Below are positions 1-5,879 of a stretch of 5,879 nucleotides of DNA, piece after piece (the stretch's first letter is position 1; each line of letters begins with the position of its first letter). The notes below the pieces were generated by a model that did no database searches, was not told the DNA's origin, and saw only the letters and a list, made by a program, of their open reading frames with translations. The position numbers and the translations under genes are program-made. This DNA is from Rikenellaceae bacterium (GTDB lineage: Bacteria; Bacteroidota; Bacteroidia; Bacteroidales; UBA932), in the NCBI GenBank assembly GCA_900767405.1, contig CAAFZB010000046.1, forward strand, positions 1 through 5,879, given 5' to 3'.

Positions 1-30
1 GAACGAGACATTTGACGTGTTTCTGTCCAT
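1..30 (-). CDS. Possible start of an unidentified gene, perhaps a tyrosine recombinase (partial, edge of window)
   Basis: An ATG at 30-28 on the minus strand opens a frame that reads MDRNTSNVSF and runs off the window. An in-frame stop lies seven codons upstream, so this would be the first ATG. From memory, many tyrosine integrases of Bacteroidota mobile elements (N-terminal arm-binding domain family) begin with a similar M-x-R-x-T-[FS]-x-V-x-F pattern, and a position just past a tRNA 3' end would fit such a gene. Ten codons are far too few to prove either coding or family, and no convincing TAnnTTTG promoter was found in front. It could be chance. Confidence 0.22.
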   Translation of the reverse strand, partial: MDRNTSNVSF

Positions 31-33
31 TTC

Positions 34-81
34 GTGTGACCAGTTTTTAAATTAAACGTGCAGGTCACACATAAGGTCACA
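34..81. repeat. Three copies of the heptamer GGTCACA, one inverted
   Basis: GGTCACA occurs at 63-69 and 75-81, and as its reverse complement TGTGACC at 35-41. The two same-direction copies share the 8-mer AGGTCACA with a 12-bp period (62-69, 74-81). The outer pair forms an 8-bp perfect inverted repeat, GTGTGACC (34-41) with GGTCACAC (63-70). It extends to 10 bp with one mismatch, around a 17-bp AT-rich centre. The cluster lies between the tRNA terminator and the possible gene start at position 30. This arrangement fits protein-binding sites (an operator, or arm-type sites of a recombinase), but no binding protein can be named. Confidence 0.6.
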
Positions 82-90
82 AAATCGGGT

Positions 91-130
91 AAAAAAAGAG
101 CCTCAGAAGTGTTTGTAAGGCTTCTGAGGC
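91..130 (-). terminator. Intrinsic terminator of the tRNA-fMet (and possibly hisS) transcript
   Basis: A perfect 10-bp inverted repeat, GCCTCAGAAG (100-109) and CTTCTGAGGC (121-130), encloses an 11-nt loop. Read on the minus strand the stem is followed, after two bases, by seven T residues (complement of 91-97), the classic Rho-independent layout. It begins 8 nt past the tRNA 3' end. The A-run lies on the wrong side for the plus strand, so it should act in one direction only. There is no comparable hairpin between hisS and the tRNA, so this may end transcripts of both genes. Confidence 0.9.
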
Positions 131-138
131 ATTCTAAG

Positions 139-211
<73 letters not shown>

Positions 212-224
212 ATGTTTGGGACTG

Positions 225-255
225 CAAAGGTAGTCAAAAATATGGGATTTACAAA
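225..255 (-). promoter_or_regulatory. Bacteroides-type promoter of tRNA-fMet
   Basis: On the minus strand a -33 box TTTG (255-252) is followed after exactly 19 nt by a -7 box TACCTTTG (232-225). This matches the consensus TTTG-N19-21-TAnnTTTG of the Bacteroidota primary sigma factor. Transcription should begin a few bases beyond 225, leaving a leader of under about 10 nt before the tRNA at 211. The -33 box directly abuts the hisS stop codon (258-256). Confidence 0.8.
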
Positions 256-1608
256 TTATTTCGCGAGGAAGGCCATTATGCCTTCCACATCGTCTTTAGC
301 GAACGATTCCTGCTGCCCTGATGCCAGATTCTTAATCTGCACCGTCCCGGCGGCAACCTCATCGGCCCCTGTAATGCTCAGGAACGGAATACCTTTCCTG
401 TCGGCATAGTCGAACTGCTTCTTGAGTTTGCTGCTGTCGGGATAAACCTCTACGGCTATGCCCTTGCTGCGCAAGGCCGATGCTACCGGCAGCAGGTAGG
501 CAACCTCGTCTGCTCCCATATTCGCAAACAGAATTCTCGCGCTGCCACCCAGCCCTTCGGGGAATTTGCCAAGTCCCTTGAGCACATCGTAAATGCGGTC
601 GGCCCCGAAACTGATTCCCACTCCCGACATATCGGGAAGACCGAATATCCCGGTAAGGTTGTCGTAACGCCCGCCTCCGCTTATGCTGCCAATCTCCCAG
701 TCCAAGGCCTTTACCTCGAAAATTGCACCGGTGTAATAATTGAGCCCGCGTGCCAGGGAAAGGTCAATCTCATAAGCAACCTTAACCCCCGCCCGGTCAA
801 TGAAACCAATCAGTTCTTCGAGTTCGTCCAGACCCTTGAGCCCTGTCCCGGATTCCGCCATAAGCGAACGCATAGTGGCAATCTTCTCTTCATTGCTGCC
901 TTCCAGCAACAGTACAGGCTCAAGCCTGGCAACGGCCCCTGCACTCAAACCCTTGCCCAGAAGTTCCTCCTTCACTGCATCCAGGCCTATCTTGTCAAGT
1001 TTGTCGATGGCAACGGTAATGTCCACCACCTTGTCCGGAGCTCCGCAAATCTCGGCCAGCCCGGCCAGAACCTTGCGGTTGTTGATCTTTACCGCCACCC
1101 TGATTCCCAGCCTGTCGAAAACCTCGTCGATAATCTGAACCAACTCCAGTTCGCAAAGCTGTGAACGGGAGCCGATGGCATCTACGTCGCACTGGTAAAA
1201 TTCGCGGTAGCGACCCTTCTGGGGCCTGTCTGCGCGCCAAACCGGTTGAATCTGGAACCTCTTGAACGGAAAGCTGAGTTCATTCTGATGCTGTACGACA
1301 AACCTTGCAAAGGGGACGGTAAGGTCGTACCTCAAACCCTTTTCGCAGACCTGAGAGGCCAGCGGCTTGCAGAAGTCCACCCCTGAAAAGGCATCCCCGG
1401 AATTCAGAATCCTGAAAAGCAGCTTGTCTCCCTCCTCGCCGTATTTACCCAACAAGGTGGAAAGGTTCTCCATAGACGGGGTTTCTATCTGGGAATAGCC
1501 GTGTGTCTGGAACACACGGCGGATGGTATCGAATATATAGTTCCGCTCGGCCGTCTCTTTTGGACCGAAGTCTCTTGTCCCTTTTGGGATTGAAGGTTTT
1601 TGTGCCAT
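256..1608 (-). CDS. hisS: Histidyl-tRNA synthetase (HisRS)
   Basis: Class II aminoacyl-tRNA synthetase that charges tRNA-His with histidine in the cytoplasm. Numbered from the ATG at 1608 (450 aa, a normal length for the phylum), the catalytic domain shows PKGTRDF (8-14), RYDLTVPFARF (93-103), motif 2 WRADRPQKGRYREFYQCD (124-141), the histidine-specific motif LARGLNYYTG (285-294, with the active-site Arg at 287), GGGRYDNL (311-318) and motif 3 GVGISFGADR (329-338). The C-terminal ~90 residues form the anticodon-binding domain. An in-frame ATG at 1614 would add Met-Ser. I prefer 1608 because known Bacteroides HisRS proteins begin MAQKP and because the promoter lies so close to 1614. RYDLTVPFAR and GRYREFYQCD resemble eukaryotic HisRS more than the E. 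coli type. The specificity motif has Asn where E. coli has Asp (RGLNYY against RGLDYY), which I recall as normal for Bacteroides. No terminator follows, so readthrough into tRNA-fMet is possible. Confidence 0.97.
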   Translation of the reverse strand: MAQKPSIPKGTRDFGPKETAERNYIFDTIRRVFQTHGYSQIETPSMENLSTLLGKYGEEGDKLLFRILNSGDAFSGVDFCKPLASQVCEKGLRYDLTVPFARFVVQHQNELSFPFKRFQIQPVWRADRPQKGRYREFYQCDVDAIGSRSQLCELELVQIIDEVFDRLGIRVAVKINNRKVLAGLAEICGAPDKVVDITVAIDKLDKIGLDAVKEELLGKGLSAGAVARLEPVLLLEGSNEEKIATMRSLMAESGTGLKGLDELEELIGFIDRAGVKVAYEIDLSLARGLNYYTGAIFEVKALDWEIGSISGGGRYDNLTGIFGLPDMSGVGISFGADRIYDVLKGLGKFPEGLGGSARILFANMGADEVAYLLPVASALRSKGIAVEVYPDSSKLKKQFDYADRKGIPFLSITGADEVAAGTVQIKNLASGQQESFAKDDVEGIMAFLAK

Positions 1609-1628
1609 TGACATTAAATTATATCGAG

Positions 1629-1636
1629 CAAAGATA
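1629..1636 (-). promoter_or_regulatory. Predicted -7 box of the hisS promoter
   Basis: The minus strand reads TATCTTTG here, an exact TAnnTTTG match. Twenty nucleotides upstream lies only a weak -33 candidate, TTAG (1660-1657). The start point should fall a few bases past 1629. That leaves about 10 nt before the ATG at 1614 and about 16 nt before the ATG at 1608, which favours 1608 as the hisS start. Confidence 0.65.
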
Positions 1637-1649
1637 CTAATTAGACTCC

Positions 1650-1666
1650 AAATTTGCTAAATTTGC
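1650..1666. repeat. Direct repeat AAATTTGC in the hisS-sppA promoter region
   Basis: AAATTTGC occurs at 1650-1657 and again at 1659-1666, one base apart. The second copy contains most of the sppA -7 box and the pair lies across the putative hisS -33 region. It may simply reflect promoter base composition, or be a binding site that affects both genes. Confidence 0.5.
1658..1665 (+). promoter_or_regulatory. Predicted -7 box of the sppA promoter
   Basis: TAAATTTG matches TAnnTTTG and ends 23 bp before the sppA ATG, which predicts a leader of roughly 17-20 nt. No good TTTG box lies 19-21 nt upstream; that spot is occupied by the hisS -7 box. The leader carries the palindrome GATCGATC (1670-1677) and no Shine-Dalgarno sequence, as is usual in this phylum. 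Confidence 0.6.
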
Positions 1667-1688
1667 AAGGATCGATCAATTATCAGTT

Positions 1689-3428
1689 ATGAAACAGTTC
1701 TTAAAGACTACACTGGCAGTAGTGCTGGGCATTATTATATGCAGCATACTCACTGTCATCTTCTTTGCCGCTCTGGTTCCTTCGGGAAATTCAAGGCCGT
1801 CGGTTCCAAAGGATGCGGTTCTTACCATCAGCGACCTTACTCTGGACGAGCAGACCGTCCAGATGGGAGGGAACCTCAAGATAGGGAATTCCATAAGTTT
1901 CGAGCAGAACTCCACCCTGGGTATCTGGGACGCGATAAATGCAATCAACAGCGCCGCGCAGGATCCCAATATCCAGCTGATATATATGAAACCGGAGGGG
2001 ATAATCTGCGGAGTAGCGCAGATGCAGGAACTGCGCTCCGCTCTCGAGCACTTCCGTGAAAGCGGGAAACCTGTTGTCTCTTATCTTGAAGTCCCCACTA
2101 CCGGCACATATTATCTGGCATCGGTATCGGACAAAATATATATGTCACCGTACACGGGCATCAACTATATGTTCACAGGCCTGAGCGGAACCCTGTTCTT
2201 TGTCAAGGACCTGCTCGACAAATTGGGAGTGAATGTCCAGCTCATCCGGCACGGCAAATACAAATCGGCAGGGGAAATGTTCATCCGCAGCAATGCAAGC
2301 CAGGAAAATCTGGAACAGAACAAGGAGATGATAAGCTCGATATGGAAGACATTCTCTGCGCAGATAGCTTCTTCCCGTTCTATCAGCGAAGATGAATTGA
2401 ATGGCATCATCGATAACCTCAAGCTGGCCCTGCCTCAGGACTTCGTGGACTGCAAGCTTTGCGACGGGCTTCTCAGACGCTCAGAACTGGAGAACAAGCT
2501 GTGCGATCTTGCAATGGCCGACAAGTTCAAGGACATAAAGTCCATAAGTCTTTCAGACTACAGCGCCTCCTTGACTCCGGAACTCAAGAGCGGGAAGAAG
2601 ATGGCTGTAATCTATGCCAAAGGCGACATCGTGGACGGTGATGGCAAAGAAGGCGTTGCGGGAGACCGTTTCGCTAAAATCATTGCCAAGGTGGCTGCAG
2701 ACTCTTCCATCAAGGTTGTAGTCCTCAGAGTCAATTCTCCGGGAGGAAGCGTGCTTGCTTCCGAGAAAATAAAGACCGAACTTGATTCCCTTGCAGCAAA
2801 GAAGCATCTCATCGCTTCTTACGGTGACTATGCGGCATCAGGCGGATACTGGATTTCAAACAATGCAGAGAAGATATTCACCAACCCCGCAACCCTTACC
2901 GGATCCATAGGGGTATTCGGAATAGTTCCCGATTTTAGCGGAACCCTCAGGAATGTGGCTCACGTGACAGTGACGGCGGTCAATTCACATAAGCATTCCG
3001 ATATGTATTCACTCGTGCGTCCTTTCGATTCAGAAGAATATGCATACGTTCAAAAGGGAATAGAGGCGGTTTATGACCGTTTCCTGGACAATGTTTCGCA
3101 AGGCCGCTCGATGGCGCGTGAGGCTGTGGACGAAATAGGGCAGGGAAGGGTATGGACCGGTACCGATGCGCTTGAAATAGGCCTTGTAGATGAAATCGGC
3201 ACAATAGAAGATGCCCTCAGGTATGCGGCTGCCGCAGGAGGGGAAGAAGACCTGGCAAAATGGAAGATTGTCTCCTATCCCAAGCCGACAAGCCCTATGG
3301 AGGATATTATGGAATCATTGAACAAGACAACGCAGGATGAATTTTCGGTTAAATTCCGTTCTCTTGCCGGAAAAATCGACAAGCCCAGAATCCTGGCAAG
3401 AATTCCTTACGAGATACAAATTCACTAG
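1689..3428 (+). CDS. sppA: Signal peptide peptidase SppA, long (67K) form
   Basis: Inner-membrane serine protease that degrades signal peptides after their release by signal peptidase. The 579-aa length and two tandem ClpP-like halves match the long form known from E. coli, not the short Bacillus form. A single hydrophobic segment near residues 7-30 anchors the N-terminus, with the rest predicted in the periplasm. The N-terminal half carries GKYKSAGEMF, with the presumed general-base Lys192 (equivalent to E. coli Lys209). The C-terminal half carries RVNSPGGSVLASEKI (347-361, oxyanion region) and YAASGGYWIS, with the presumed nucleophile Ser384 (equivalent to E. coli Ser409), followed by TLTGSIGVFG (402-411). 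The catalytic dyad is thus intact and split between the two halves, as in the family. The gene has its own promoter, diverges from hisS, and ends 7 bp from the convergent tilS stop. The ATG at 1689 is chosen because the membrane anchor starts at once after it and the promoter lies just upstream. Confidence 0.95.
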   Translation: MKQFLKTTLAVVLGIIICSILTVIFFAALVPSGNSRPSVPKDAVLTISDLTLDEQTVQMGGNLKIGNSISFEQNSTLGIWDAINAINSAAQDPNIQLIYMKPEGIICGVAQMQELRSALEHFRESGKPVVSYLEVPTTGTYYLASVSDKIYMSPYTGINYMFTGLSGTLFFVKDLLDKLGVNVQLIRHGKYKSAGEMFIRSNASQENLEQNKEMISSIWKTFSAQIASSRSISEDELNGIIDNLKLALPQDFVDCKLCDGLLRRSELENKLCDLAMADKFKDIKSISLSDYSASLTPELKSGKKMAVIYAKGDIVDGDGKEGVAGDRFAKIIAKVAADSSIKVVVLRVNSPGGSVLASEKIKTELDSLAAKKHLIASYGDYAASGGYWISNNAEKIFTNPATLTGSIGVFGIVPDFSGTLRNVAHVTVTAVNSHKHSDMYSLVRPFDSEEYAYVQKGIEAVYDRFLDNVSQGRSMAREAVDEIGQGRVWTGTDALEIGLVDEIGTIEDALRYAAAAGGEEDLAKWKIVSYPKPTSPMEDIMESLNKTTQDEFSVKFRSLAGKIDKPRILARIPYEIQIH

Positions 3429-3435
3429 GATAAGT

Positions 3436-4665
3436 CTAAAAGGAAATCCTGATAATGTTTTTTGTAGAATCGGTAACGCTCACCGCGTTATCGATTCTTT
3501 CGCATAGAAGGGCGGCAACGTGGCTCCCGTCCAGTTCGAGAACCAGGGCATTCTGCTTTTTGCGCAAATCCCATTTGAGGTCGACGAACATATCGGAAAG
3601 CTTCTTTCGCCCTTTCATTCCTAAGGGAATCATCCAATCCCCCTCCTGCCAATGTCGGATAACAGGCTGTGCAGGAAGCGTGTCGACATCCATTATAATT
3701 GTCCCGGGCTTCTGTTTAAGTTCGGTTATATGTTCGCGGGAAATCCTTTCGATCAAGGGCGTTGGCTGCTCGTCCGACTTCAGGGTAAGGGCTGTCCCCG
3801 ATGCTAATACGGGCCCGAAACGCTTGCCCGATATACACCCTGGATTGCGTAGAGAAAAGACAAGATTGGAAAACTGCTCGGAATTTATGCCGCTTTCATA
3901 CAACAGACAGTGCAGGATGTATTCCCAGTGTCTGAATTCCAGAAGCTTTTTTATGGGAATGCTTTCCGGAAGGCCGGCCCCCAGACACATCTTTTCTCTT
4001 GCCTGTTCTACATAGTCCTGAACTATGTCGTCGGCCTGGCAGAAGCGGGCTATGTCTTCGTTGAGAGTTCTGATGTATGAAGGATTGATTCGCTCGAACT
4101 CCGGGAAAACCTTGTTCCGTATGATATTGCGCTTGTATTCCGGTGAATTGTTGGATTTGTCCTCTCTCCAGGGCAGTTTGCGCTCTGTCATATATGCCTC
4201 GATCTCTTTGCGCCCGGTATTCAGCAGAGGACGGATTATCCTCATTCCGTTGGTGATTCTGTCGGCGCTGATCCCCCTCAACCCCCGGGAGCCGGTCCCG
4301 CGGAGCAGGTTCAGCATCAGGGTTTCGGCATTGTCGTTGGAATTGTGGGCAATTGCAAGAGCATCGAATCCGTTTTCAATGCAAAGCTGCTCAAACCAGG
4401 CGTACCTCAGCTCACGGGCAGCCATTTCTATGCTGATTTTCTTTTTTCGGGCTGTCCCTGCGGTGTCAAACCTTTTCGTAAAACACCGGTAACCCAGTTT
4501 TCCGCACCACTGCTCGACAAAGGTCTGGTCTTTGTCGCTGTCCTGGCCGCGAAGAGTGAAATTGCAGTGTGCAACACAAACAAAAGCTCCGGGGAAAAGC
4601 TCCGAAGCCCTGTTAAGCATATACATCGAGTCTATGCCACCACTCACTGCAAGCAGGATTTTCAT
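3436..4665 (-). CDS. tilS: tRNA(Ile)-lysidine synthetase TilS
   Basis: ATP-dependent enzyme that attaches lysine to C34 of the CAU anticodon of tRNA-Ile2, so that it reads AUA codons and is charged with Ile instead of Met. The 409-aa protein starts with the PP-loop ATP pyrophosphatase motif SGGIDSM (8-14). AHNSNDNAET (106-115) and LLRGTGSRGLRGI (120-132) follow; the family form is AHHxDDQAET, and I recall Asn variants as usual in this phylum. Further on are IRPLL..GRKEIEAY (144-158), EDKSNNSPEYKRNIIRNKV (168-186), and the C-terminal tRNA-binding domain with GDWMIPLGMKGRKKLSDMF (342-360). The frame is open upstream to an ATG at 4839, but that 58-residue extension lies inside the preceding gene and resembles nothing in TilS. 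The ATG at 4665 puts the PP-loop at the very N-terminus and overlaps the preceding stop as ATGA, which suggests translational coupling. It is the last gene of the proS operon. Confidence 0.96.
   Translation of the reverse strand: MKILLAVSGGIDSMYMLNRASELFPGAFVCVAHCNFTLRGQDSDKDQTFVEQWCGKLGYRCFTKRFDTAGTARKKKISIEMAARELRYAWFEQLCIENGFDALAIAHNSNDNAETLMLNLLRGTGSRGLRGISADRITNGMRIIRPLLNTGRKEIEAYMTERKLPWREDKSNNSPEYKRNIIRNKVFPEFERINPSYIRTLNEDIARFCQADDIVQDYVEQAREKMCLGAGLPESIPIKKLLEFRHWEYILHCLLYESGINSEQFSNLVFSLRNPGCISGKRFGPVLASGTALTLKSDEQPTPLIERISREHITELKQKPGTIIMDVDTLPAQPVIRHWQEGDWMIPLGMKGRKKLSDMFVDLKWDLRKKQNALVLELDGSHVAALLCERIDNAVSVTDSTKNIIRISF
3467..3500 (+). terminator. Hairpin in the tilS 3' end, possible terminator for sppA
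   Basis: GAATCGGTAACGC (3467-3479) and GCGTTATCGATTC (3485-3497) form a 13-bp stem with a 5-nt loop. In plus-strand RNA every position pairs (one G-U at 3473/3491) and the stem is followed by UUU. In minus-strand RNA the same position is an A-C mismatch and no U-run follows, so the asymmetry favours use by sppA, whose stop lies 38 bp upstream. The U-tract is short, so termination may be partial. The sequence also encodes TilS residues 390-400, so conservation for coding alone cannot be excluded. Confidence 0.45.
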
Positions 4666-5711
4666 CTCTTGTGTCTGTGACGTACCGGCGTGAGGGTATA
4701 AGTGAAGCTGAGCGCTGCGTTTTCCTTGAACTGGACTCCGCGGGGCCTGAGTGTCTTGTCGGGATTCTCTATGGTTACCCAAGGGTCGTAAATGAGCCAG
4801 GTGTAGAATCCGATCTTGAAAAGGCGGGTAATCTGCCACTCTATCTTGTTATCCCAGTTTACACGAATGTAAGGTTCGTGCAGGTAGTCGGTGAACAGTA
4901 CCAGCTGAGACTCGAACTTGAATTTGTCGTTAACAATTATGTTCACGTCTGTCTTCATCTGGGCACCGAATTGGAATGCGTAGGGACGGTAATTGGACCC
5001 CATTGCCGGATCAAGTCCTTCCGACAGGACTTTCATACCGTAAGTCTTCCTCAGAACGGGGTCGGTGACAATCGTGAAGCCTCCTGTAAGAGGTGCGAGG
5101 TTGATGGTAAGCCAGGAGGTGGGCAACCATTCGATACCAAGCGCAAGGTTTGTATATGCAGGAGAGAGGAAAGCCGACTTGAGCTCACGCACTTTCTTCC
5201 AGTCCTCGATTGTAGGGTCCTCGACTGTAGGCGTCTTGTAGTTGTAGCCGGGCGCGAACTGTGAGCGGAAGTCCAATCCTGCGGTGTACTTCCATTTCGA
5301 CTCCGGCGCGGTCTTGTAAGCCCATTTGCTTTCGAGATATATGCGGTCCTGGCTGGTTTGGAAAAGAGGCCAGGGGCGGTCGGAGGAATAGAGGAATCCG
5401 AATTCCATCTGGATGCGGTTCTTCCAGGTCTGCAACTCTTTCTCGAAGTCGAAATGAGTGTCTATGCCGGCGCTGAGGGTAAAAGTGTTGTAACCCCCGG
5501 CTGCCCAGTTGACAAGTCCCACCTGATTTATGCCCAGGTCAAACTGTACGGAGTTCTTCCAGTAATTGGGCAGTTCTTCGGGTTCCTGCTCGGTGGGTTT
5601 GTAGGAATCTATTGCATCGGCGGCCTGCTTGAGCGCATCCATAGGATTGTCCTGACCCCAGAGGACGAGGCAGCAGGAAAGTGCAAGCAGTGTGGAAATA
5701 ACTCTTTTCAT
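4662..5711 (-). CDS. DUF3078 family outer-membrane beta-barrel protein
   Basis: A 349-aa protein of unknown function from a family found mainly in Bacteroidota. Residues 1-20 form a signal peptide ending LWGQ before DNP, with a likely signal peptidase I site there. A short Pro/Glu-rich linker (about 38-50) follows, then alternating polar and aromatic strands typical of an outer-membrane barrel. Recognised family blocks are LVNWAAGGYNTF (66-77), GLDFRSQFAPGY (145-156), FLSPAYTNLALGIEW (181-195), LTINLAPLTGGFTIV (201-215) and VNIIVNDKFKFESQLVLFTDY (around 256-276), plus the closing strand ALSFTYTL (333-340). A 15-bp tandem duplication encodes PTVED-PTIED (161-170), probably in a surface loop. 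After the last strand comes a basic tail, VRHRHKR, where barrels normally end in an aromatic residue; this tail is encoded right up to the ATGA overlap with tilS. The start follows the proS stop by 9 bp, so it is co-transcribed. Family assignment is by motif memory; the ligand or role is unknown. Confidence 0.88.
   Translation of the reverse strand: MKRVISTLLALSCCLVLWGQDNPMDALKQAADAIDSYKPTEQEPEELPNYWKNSVQFDLGINQVGLVNWAAGGYNTFTLSAGIDTHFDFEKELQTWKNRIQMEFGFLYSSDRPWPLFQTSQDRIYLESKWAYKTAPESKWKYTAGLDFRSQFAPGYNYKTPTVEDPTIEDWKKVRELKSAFLSPAYTNLALGIEWLPTSWLTINLAPLTGGFTIVTDPVLRKTYGMKVLSEGLDPAMGSNYRPYAFQFGAQMKTDVNIIVNDKFKFESQLVLFTDYLHEPYIRVNWDNKIEWQITRLFKIGFYTWLIYDPWVTIENPDKTLRPRGVQFKENAALSFTYTLTPVRHRHKR
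5202..5231. repeat. 15-bp imperfect tandem duplication inside the DUF3078 gene
   Basis: Two adjacent copies of GTCCTCGAYTGTAGG, at 5202-5216 and 5217-5231, differ at one base (T or C at the ninth position). On the coding strand they encode PTVED followed by PTIED. The in-frame unit length and the single difference point to a fairly recent slippage duplication in a loop that tolerates length change. Confidence 0.85.
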
Positions 5712-5720
5712 AGGCGCTGA

Positions 5721-5879
5721 TTAGTAAGCAATTGCAAATACAACTCTGCGTTTGGAGGGTTTGCCGGAATAAATATCCTTGCCTTCTTCCTCGCATACTA
5801 CGCTGTCTACAGGGATACAGCGGATGGTAGCCTTCGTCTCATCCTTGATTGCCTGTTCTGTCTCGGCTGTACCGTCCCA
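5721..5879 (-). CDS. proS: Prolyl-tRNA synthetase, C-terminus only (gene continues beyond the window)
   Basis: The last 52 codons of a minus-strand gene that starts outside the window. The frame opens with WDGTAETEQ and continues through IKDETKATIRCIP (residues 11-23 of the fragment) and SGKPSKRRVVFAIAY at the end. This matches the C-terminal domain of the archaeal/eukaryote-like prolyl-tRNA synthetase, whose family pattern is roughly KEETKATIRCIP ... TGKPS..RV.FA.AY. In that class the chain ends in a conserved Tyr whose carboxylate reaches toward the active site, and here the last residue is indeed Tyr. Two Cys residues are visible (fragment positions 21 and 29), but zinc binding cannot be judged from this part. 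The enzyme charges tRNA-Pro. The 9-bp gap to the DUF3078 gene makes proS an upstream member of the same operon; its promoter lies outside the window. Confidence 0.9.
   Translation of the reverse strand, partial: WDGTAETEQAIKDETKATIRCIPVDSVVCEEEGKDIYSGKPSKRRVVFAIAY

Noticed and set aside
3427..3450. AGGAT/ATCCT inverted repeat between sppA and tilS as a bidirectional terminator
   Set aside because: Only 5 bp with a 14-nt loop and no U-run in either direction; the hairpin at 3467-3497 is far stronger.
3455..4492. Two plus-strand open frames (186 and 155 codons) opposite tilS
   Set aside because: Low-complexity Ser/Arg/Leu-rich shadows of the tilS codons with no promoter or family similarity.
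4666..4839. A 58-codon in-frame N-terminal extension of tilS
   Set aside because: It overlaps the DUF3078 coding region in another frame, has no TilS similarity, and would place the PP-loop 58 residues from the N-terminus; the ATG at 4665 fits the family.
4671..5264. A 197-codon open frame on the plus strand opposite the DUF3078 gene
   Set aside because: It is antisense to a well-supported gene, has no recognisable domain, and its composition looks like a complementary-strand shadow.
5652..5711. Lipoprotein signal in the DUF3078 protein (ALSCC near residues 10-14)
   Set aside because: The residues before the Cys do not fit a lipobox well, and hydrophobic residues continue after it; a signal peptidase I site after LWGQ is more likely.

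Overview
The window looks like an ordinary housekeeping stretch from a member of the Bacteroidota, most likely the order Bacteroidales. The main reasons are three promoter elements of the Bacteroides type (TAnnTTTG, one with a TTTG box exactly 19 nt upstream), start codons without Shine-Dalgarno sequences, a HisRS beginning MAQKP..PKGTRDF, and a beta-barrel protein of the DUF3078 family, which is typical of this phylum. The genus cannot be told from the sequence.

Layout, left to right. Positions 1-138 hold no complete gene. They contain three copies of the heptamer GGTCACA, a strong intrinsic terminator for the minus strand, and at the very edge ten codons that may begin another minus-strand gene. 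Next comes an initiator tRNA-fMet (139-211, minus) with its own promoter, which overlaps the stop codon of hisS (256-1608, minus). A 74-80 bp divergent promoter region separates hisS from sppA (1689-3428, plus), a full-length signal peptide peptidase. sppA converges on tilS (3436-4665, minus) with only 7 bp between the stop codons. tilS is the last gene of a tightly packed minus-strand operon: proS (C-terminus only, 5721-5879), a DUF3078 outer-membrane beta-barrel protein (4662-5711), then tilS. The gaps are 9 bp and an ATGA overlap.

Functional theme. Four of the six clear genes serve translation: histidyl- and prolyl-tRNA synthetases, the tRNA-Ile lysidine synthetase and the initiator tRNA. 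The other two belong to the cell envelope: SppA degrades cleaved signal peptides at the inner membrane, and the DUF3078 protein is predicted in the outer membrane.

I see no clear new system. The observations most worth a second look are the left edge (a possible integrase start next to a tRNA gene, with GGTCACA repeats), the C1-U72 pair of the initiator tRNA, the overlapping back-to-back promoters between hisS and sppA, and a 13-bp hairpin inside the tilS 3' end that may terminate sppA transcription.
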